Shown here piece after piece: positions 58,161-64,000 of a DNA stretch of 64,000 bases. The stretch spans positions 4,591,576-4,655,575 of the forward strand of contig JAQFVV010000036.1 of assembly GCA_028023455.1 (NCBI GenBank), given 5' to 3'. The notes under the pieces are model-generated. The model made no database searches, was not told the DNA's origin, and saw nothing but the letters and a program-made list of their open reading frames with translations. The number at the start of each line of letters is the position of its first letter. The stretch's first letter is position 1. Both the position numbers and the translations under genes were made by a program. The stretch is from Epiperipatus broadwayi (Eukaryota > Onychophora > Udeonychophora > Euonychophora > Peripatidae).

Positions 58161-61100
58161 TTGTAAATAGTTTTATTACCAATCTGTGAATTTCACATGT
58201 GATTTATAATTTACCTAAACCAAACTTGTTAAAGGATATTTAGCCACATTTTCTAAACAAAATAACCCTTATACAATATATTATTTATATAAATGCTGCA
58301 ATATGTCTATACAAAATTTAATATCATTATCATTTACAGGTGCTTGTATGTGTAACAATAAACATATAATCGTTTGAATGCATATAAAACTGTGACCATA
58401 TATATAACTGTATAAATGAATATATCACTGTGTGGATATATACAACTGTGTAAACATATATATACAGCTGTGTAAAGGCATATAACACTGAGTGGATACA
58501 TATACACGCGTAGTAAAGAGTGTTTAAAACCGGCATAGATGTGTCTATGGAGACATAAAGGTGAAACAGATAGAAGGACAGTAATATCTGTTTCAACATT
58601 TCTACTTCAAACATGTTTTATACTCAAATGTGCCATTTGGATTAATTGCTACATTTACATTTTTAGGTAAAATTAACTACAGATGACAATTAAAAACAGG
58701 GGTCTAACTTTTCATGACACAATTACTATTTTCCATCTTTTTATTATATAACTGCTTATTCACTGGAATTATTAATGATTTTTCCCCAATGTCAATAACC
58801 ATACACTAAAGCTTAAACTTAACTTGTCTCTAATATGCTACTAATGATGACCTGGTATCAATTTTGTTCAGTTACTAAAACATAAATCTGATCCCTCATT
58901 TGATCTAAGCAACCCAGACACAAAATAAAAATAAAATATTACTTTTACATCTAACCAATGCCATGGTTAAACTGGAATCAAACAAATAATACATTTTTCT
59001 AACTTTTTTGATTTTTAAATAAAATTATCTTCCACTAGCAAATCAAAAATCCAGATCTATAAATTACATATCTTTAATTTAAAAAAAACAACAACAACAA
59101 GATAATTCCAAACTAATTACACTTAATTTTAATTAATTATTTGTTCTGAAATTCACAGAATAGAAATGTAATATTAAAATAAAATATTTAATCCACAAAA
59201 AAAAATGAAAGTGATTTTTCTCCCAAAACTTTACTAAGTTTAATAAAGAATGCATTATTCTATTTTATATTAATAAAGCAACTGTGTAGTATTTTCTATA
59301 GTTTTTAATTACATAAGTTTAATAAAATTAGACAACCCTTGATTAAGACATCCTTTTCTGTTAGGAAAATGCTTATTTATCTTGGGGAGGGAAGCTTATG
59401 GTGTTACCCCAATATATAGGCACCCTCACTTTATACAATAACAATTATAAAGGAATGGCCTTTTTTATCCAAACTCTATAAACAATCTACACAATAAATA
59501 TAAGGAGTGGCTTTTAGATATTTTAAACCTAACTTAATTCAACTACAATTTATACTGGGATGTCTCATTCTGAGATTGATTCCTAAATTATTAAACTTGT
59601 GGAAATGTATTGCCCCATATGGATGTGAACATATGTAAACTATGGACCATTGAAGAAACAACTGCACACAAATAAATCCATCTACATAAAATCCAATTCT
59701 CATTAATCAAATATAAGTTTAACAAATTAATGGAAATAATTATACCATTAACTGTGGCTTTTGTGACTAGACAATTTATATAACTATATTGCATTTACAT
59801 GATAATCATTATTTTTATTAATAACTTATAATTAATTCATAAACTTAATGGAAGTATGTAATATAGAATAATTATTATTTTTTTTAAAAAATAATTTTAT
59901 CAAGTAAAAATAAGTTTTTACAATTTATTTCCTTTTATTTTTTTAACTGACAGTTTTTTTTATAAATAATATCCAGATAACAAGTGTTATTTACAAATTC
60001 AGATTATTTAAAACAATGTTCAAATCACTCTTTAAATATGAGACTCATCCAAAATATTAATTGCCATTTACTTCTTTTCTGGCAGACATAAAAGGTCCAT
60101 AGTATCTTTTAAATAAGCACTGATGCTTCATTTCATCTGGAGTTACTCAAAGTATCATTTAGAGCATTTCAGATTAGATCTAGTTAACTGTTTGTCAGTG
60201 TCTTTTTTATTTAGAGGGCTTGGTGAAATCCTGGAAGTGGTATTCCAATCTTGTTAAAAAATCTAACTTTTGTATTCAAAACTTACTTTCTTTCTTGAAC
60301 CTTACTTTAGTTTTTTTTTAAAAAAAAACAAATTTGCATAGACATAACATAGTTCATTTTACTTAGAAGAAAAATGAATATTATTTTTTGTTTATTGAAA
60401 TGAACAATAGATTGTTCATTTCAATATATAAAGTATATAAAAGTAGGATTAAAAATAAATATCTTAGTTCTGTTTTATATATACATGAAAAAATACAGAC
60501 CACACTGTTAATTCTGATGAGGCTAAGGTAGTTTCTTTGAGAGAATGAAACCAAAAGAAGAATTAAATAATTTTTATTATTACAAATTTGTGAATCTGAA
60601 GCTATTAACTTATTTTAAAGTCATTTAATATTAAGGGTGTATGGAATGGAAATGAAATTGTGGGTGATGTTTAGTTTAAATACATTGTTATTTTGTAGTT
60701 TTTTTTGCACTTGAGAAATCTGCTTATAGCTCTGAAACCATTGGTTGCGTTCTAGAGTTTATTTTTTTGTCTAGTCTTGGTTGAGTTGTCAATTTGGGTT
60801 AAATTTTATATATAAATATACTGCGGCCTCAACATTATTTCATTTCAAGTAGCTAGTCGATTGATATTAACCCTGCGATCAAACAAGGATGGCTAGTGTG
60901 TTTATCTAATGATATTAATAAGACTAAGTATGCTGGGCACCAAATTGCAACTATGAAATCATAAGGCCCACCAGAGATCATCATCATCCATGTTTATTAC
61001 TATAGAAGACAATGGAGAAAGAAATTAAATTGTCTCTCAAAAAAAATATAATGTTGATAAATTCAATTCAATTTATTGTGGTCTTGGTTTCAAACCTAGA

Positions 61101-61899
61101 AACAATTATGCAAATGTTTCCATAATAAATTTTTATTACTAACTAAATAATAATGAGACAACTTTCTTCCACAACTTTAATATAAATACATGATGTCAAG
61201 TAACTACAAGAATGTAGTATACATTTCTAATTCATGCATGACTAGAAATAAATTAGTAATCAATGTGGAGAGTGCATAACTTATGTTTATAATATAAAAT
61301 TATTATTTAATTTAAAGTAGGATGCAGAAATGTTATAAATAAATTCTTCCCATTTAATTCCACTACTTTATTTTTTGTTCTCAGCATCTATCACTTTCAA
61401 TAGTTACAATTATATAGCACTGAATGTCTGTATTATGTTCTTCTTTAAACTGATAACTCTCAAACCTATTTCCTTAAACACACACATATACTTTCCAACT
61501 GACTATAGATTCATCATCATTATTACAATGGTATTTCCTGAATTTTAGTATTTACACTACTTGACTTCCAAGATGGCTCTTAGATTTAATAATCGAAGTA
61601 GTCTTTCTCAAAGTCTAGATCTGCTAAAGAGGTGCAATTATTAATGATTACATTGCAATGGATATAATACCAAGATTTTCTAAATCAAACTTTAATGTGA
61701 GTTTACCAATGGTAATCATATTAAATACCAAAAGCAGGAAAGGGATTTTATGTCTGCTCCCAATATTCATAACATTGTAACGAACCCAATGATTAAATTT
61801 AATATACCCAAATTGACTATTTTCTTTCATCTTATTCTATTTCATATCATCTGTTTGCTCAAATTTAATTAGTAATTTTAAATCTATTACATTTTTCCA
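58161..61899. other. AT-rich region, no gene seen
   Basis: A Cys/Tyr-rich 94-codon minus frame at 58330-58614 comes from a TATA/TGTGTA-rich stretch and is not convincing. Nothing else recognised. Confidence 0.45.
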
Positions 61900-62240
61900 A
61901 AGTAAACTATGGAAGTAAAACATGAACATTAATCATGGAAATCGATCAAGGAAATTACTTATGTAAGTGAAACATAGAAATCAATGATAAAATGAATTAA
62001 GCAAATAAACTCTGGAATCAATCAATATAACAGCGAACTATATAAATCAACTATGGAGTTAATCAATATAAAATGAATTTATATAAATCAACTATGGAAT
62101 CAATCAATATAAAATGAATTATATAAATTAACTATGGAATCAATCAATATAAAATGAATTATGTAAATTTAAATTATGGAAATCAATCAATCAATATAAA
62201 TGAATTACATAGATTTAAATTATGGTCTGATATTAGTTCT
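61900..62240. repeat. Degenerate minisatellite, unit about 41 bp
   Basis: Repeated AACTATGGAATCAATCAATA and AAAATGAATTATATAAAT blocks; the best copies lie at 62040-62180, and outer copies are more diverged. Confidence 0.75.
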
Positions 62241-62330
62241 GGATGTAGGTGCTGGTTATAGATTCTGGAGATATTTGAAATATCAAACACAAGACACGCA
62301 TGTAAATTCAATATAACAAATCTTTATTAC

Positions 62331-62555
<225 letters not shown>

Positions 62556-64000
62556 ACATAATATATATTTTAAATTAGCTAAGTTTCTTTATAATTTAAC
62601 CATTGTCTTGACCCATCTTTTAATTAAATATTAACACACTTATGCATGGAATCAGAATTAGAATTCCGTATTTAAGTATAATATGAAATTCTCTTATAAC
62701 TTGTAATTCTCTTATAACTTGCATAAAACCTATAAATTTCTGCTACCCCTTTCATTGCAACAATTACAAATTGAGCTATTCCTACAAGTAATCATATCTT
62801 TACAATAATTATGAATTTAATCATTCCCAACAAGCAATAATCTCTCTTATATTTTGTATGAAAAGATGATGTGATATTTAAAATCTCTAATCAGTCCAAT
62901 AAATGGATTTAAATATAAACCATAATTTTACATTCATGCATGCCAAATATTCACCGCTTTCCACTTTAGCAACTATATATATTTTGATAGGTCAGCATGT
63001 TACCACAGCTTGATGATATTCCACTTTATTATCCTTCACAAACTTCGATTACAGATCGGTCAGCTTCCAAATTAAACTCTTTGTCATCCCCTACATTAAC
63101 ACATCTGACTGAAACCCCAATCCTGTCAAAGCAGCTTTTATCCTGTCTTGCAAAACCCTCCATATATTTCATAGCACTATGCAGCTTCATAATACACATA
63201 ACAGTGACTCAGTAAGGGAAATTAAAAAAACAACAAATTACAACTTCAAATGTCTGCGTTGGCCAGAGAGAAATCTTCTCTGAGACTAGAATCATGTGAA
63301 GAACTATATTTCTCTACACACGTACTCTATATAGGTGTGCATAACATTTTCCACAATTCTATCAACAACTCTATCAATAATTCCCCACTTAAATAAAACA
63401 AATGGAGCTGGAACTGGTCCTTGATATCCTACTGCAATAGTGAATAAATTATGAGATAGTTATTTCCTATCTAAGAGGTGGTAAGATAACTCTACCTTGG
63501 TAATAACAAGCATTTATAGCTTCCCATGTAAATATATAGGGCAATTACAGTCTGGATGCAGATGACAAAGTCTAACAGGATCACAAATCAAACTCATGAA
63601 CTATCTTAATTTAAAAAGTCAAGCACACAGCAACATCCACACAATCTTTATATTAATAACAGATCGAATCAGCATATTATAGCATAGCAATGACTATTCA
63701 CATGACCATCCAATCACTTTTCTTACACCTAATATTAAGCATATAATTTTGATAATAATAAAAAAATATTTTCTAGCTTTTTTTTTTTTTTTTACAAATA
63801 TGTAAGCATTTATATTCCCTCACAATTACATGTTAACAATTTTTAATTCCCCTTTTTTTCTTGTTTTTTTACTTCATTGGGTCTTTATGGATCAAAATCA
63901 TTTCTTTTTTTTTTAAAAAAAAATCAAACATGCTACACATATAAATAAAGCAAAATAAATAAATAACAAACATTATGGATTGTCTCTTTCCTTCGAAGCT
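62556..64000. other. AT-rich region, no gene seen
   Basis: A 72-codon plus frame at 62997-63215 has ordinary amino-acid composition (Ser/Leu/Thr-rich) but no domain. T-run at 63779-63794. Nothing else recognised. Confidence 0.45.

Noticed and set aside
58330-58614. 94-codon Tyr/Cys/Ile-rich frame
   Set aside because: Arises from imperfect TATA/TGTGTA repeats; no domain.
60494-60535. CTGATGAGG followed by GAAAC as a hammerhead
   Set aside because: No stem II between the core blocks and no stem I pairing; chance match.

Overview
The window reads as non-coding DNA from a large, very AT-rich animal (metazoan) genome. Evidence: no intact conserved protein gene, long dinucleotide and trinucleotide microsatellites, and many decayed eukaryotic retroelements, namely RTE-type, CR1-like and other non-LTR elements and Penelope-like elements (PLEs) with GIY-YIG endonuclease. 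There is no bacterial gene organisation and no CRISPR array. I cannot fix the phylum; an invertebrate is my guess.

Layout. 353-913: a hammerhead-ribozyme repeat (retrozyme-like) bounded by a 13-bp target-site duplication (TSD). 1354-4154: an RTE-clade LINE whose 5' half is inverted relative to its 3' half, with a 13-bp TSD, i.e. a complete twin-priming insertion. 4475-6350: two PLE copies head to head. 13.6-14.0 kb: a foldback repeat with hammerhead motifs. 14.5-15.6 kb: antisense remains of a CR1-like ORF1 (PHD-like plus esterase-like). 16.07-18.49 kb: a second, unrelated head-to-head PLE pair. 19.25-20.3 kb: a decayed RT fragment. 20.5-21.05 kb: a hammerhead-family repeat broken up by expanded TTA tracts. 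21.1-21.46 kb: a PLE 3' end. 21.46-22.9 kb: four copies of a ~400-bp hammerhead repeat, two direct then two inverted. 24-33 kb: minisatellite, tRNA-derived SINEs, a GC-richer patch with exon-like features, trinucleotide repeats and a foldback element. 33.3-34.9 kb: an antisense L1/Tx1-like LINE tail. 37.7-38.15 kb: an unexplained 142-codon ORF. 39.84-40.65 kb: a divergent PLE. 41.7-44.2 kb: a CCAAT/TATA promoter-like site with small ORFs. 46.85-47.95 kb: another decayed RTE endonuclease. 49.2, 52.5 and 54.1-54.8 kb: three foldback elements, two of them with hammerhead motifs. 57.7-58.2 kb: a 240-bp tandem duplication. 61.9-62.5 kb: a minisatellite followed by a long AAT array.

The unifying theme is small non-autonomous repeats carrying hammerhead self-cleaving ribozyme cores (three or more sequence families). 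In the best-preserved families stem III is a short palindrome (ATGCAT, ACTAGT, ATCATGAT), so two adjacent monomers would be needed to form a stable ribozyme. One of these repeats has a clean TSD and spans about 1.3 monomers, which suggests retrotransposition of multimeric or circular RNA. TSDs of 13-14 bp on the RTE, the retrozyme, a tRNA-SINE and a foldback element suggest one shared LINE machinery (inference).

All calls come from reading the sequence by eye. No homology search or folding program was run.
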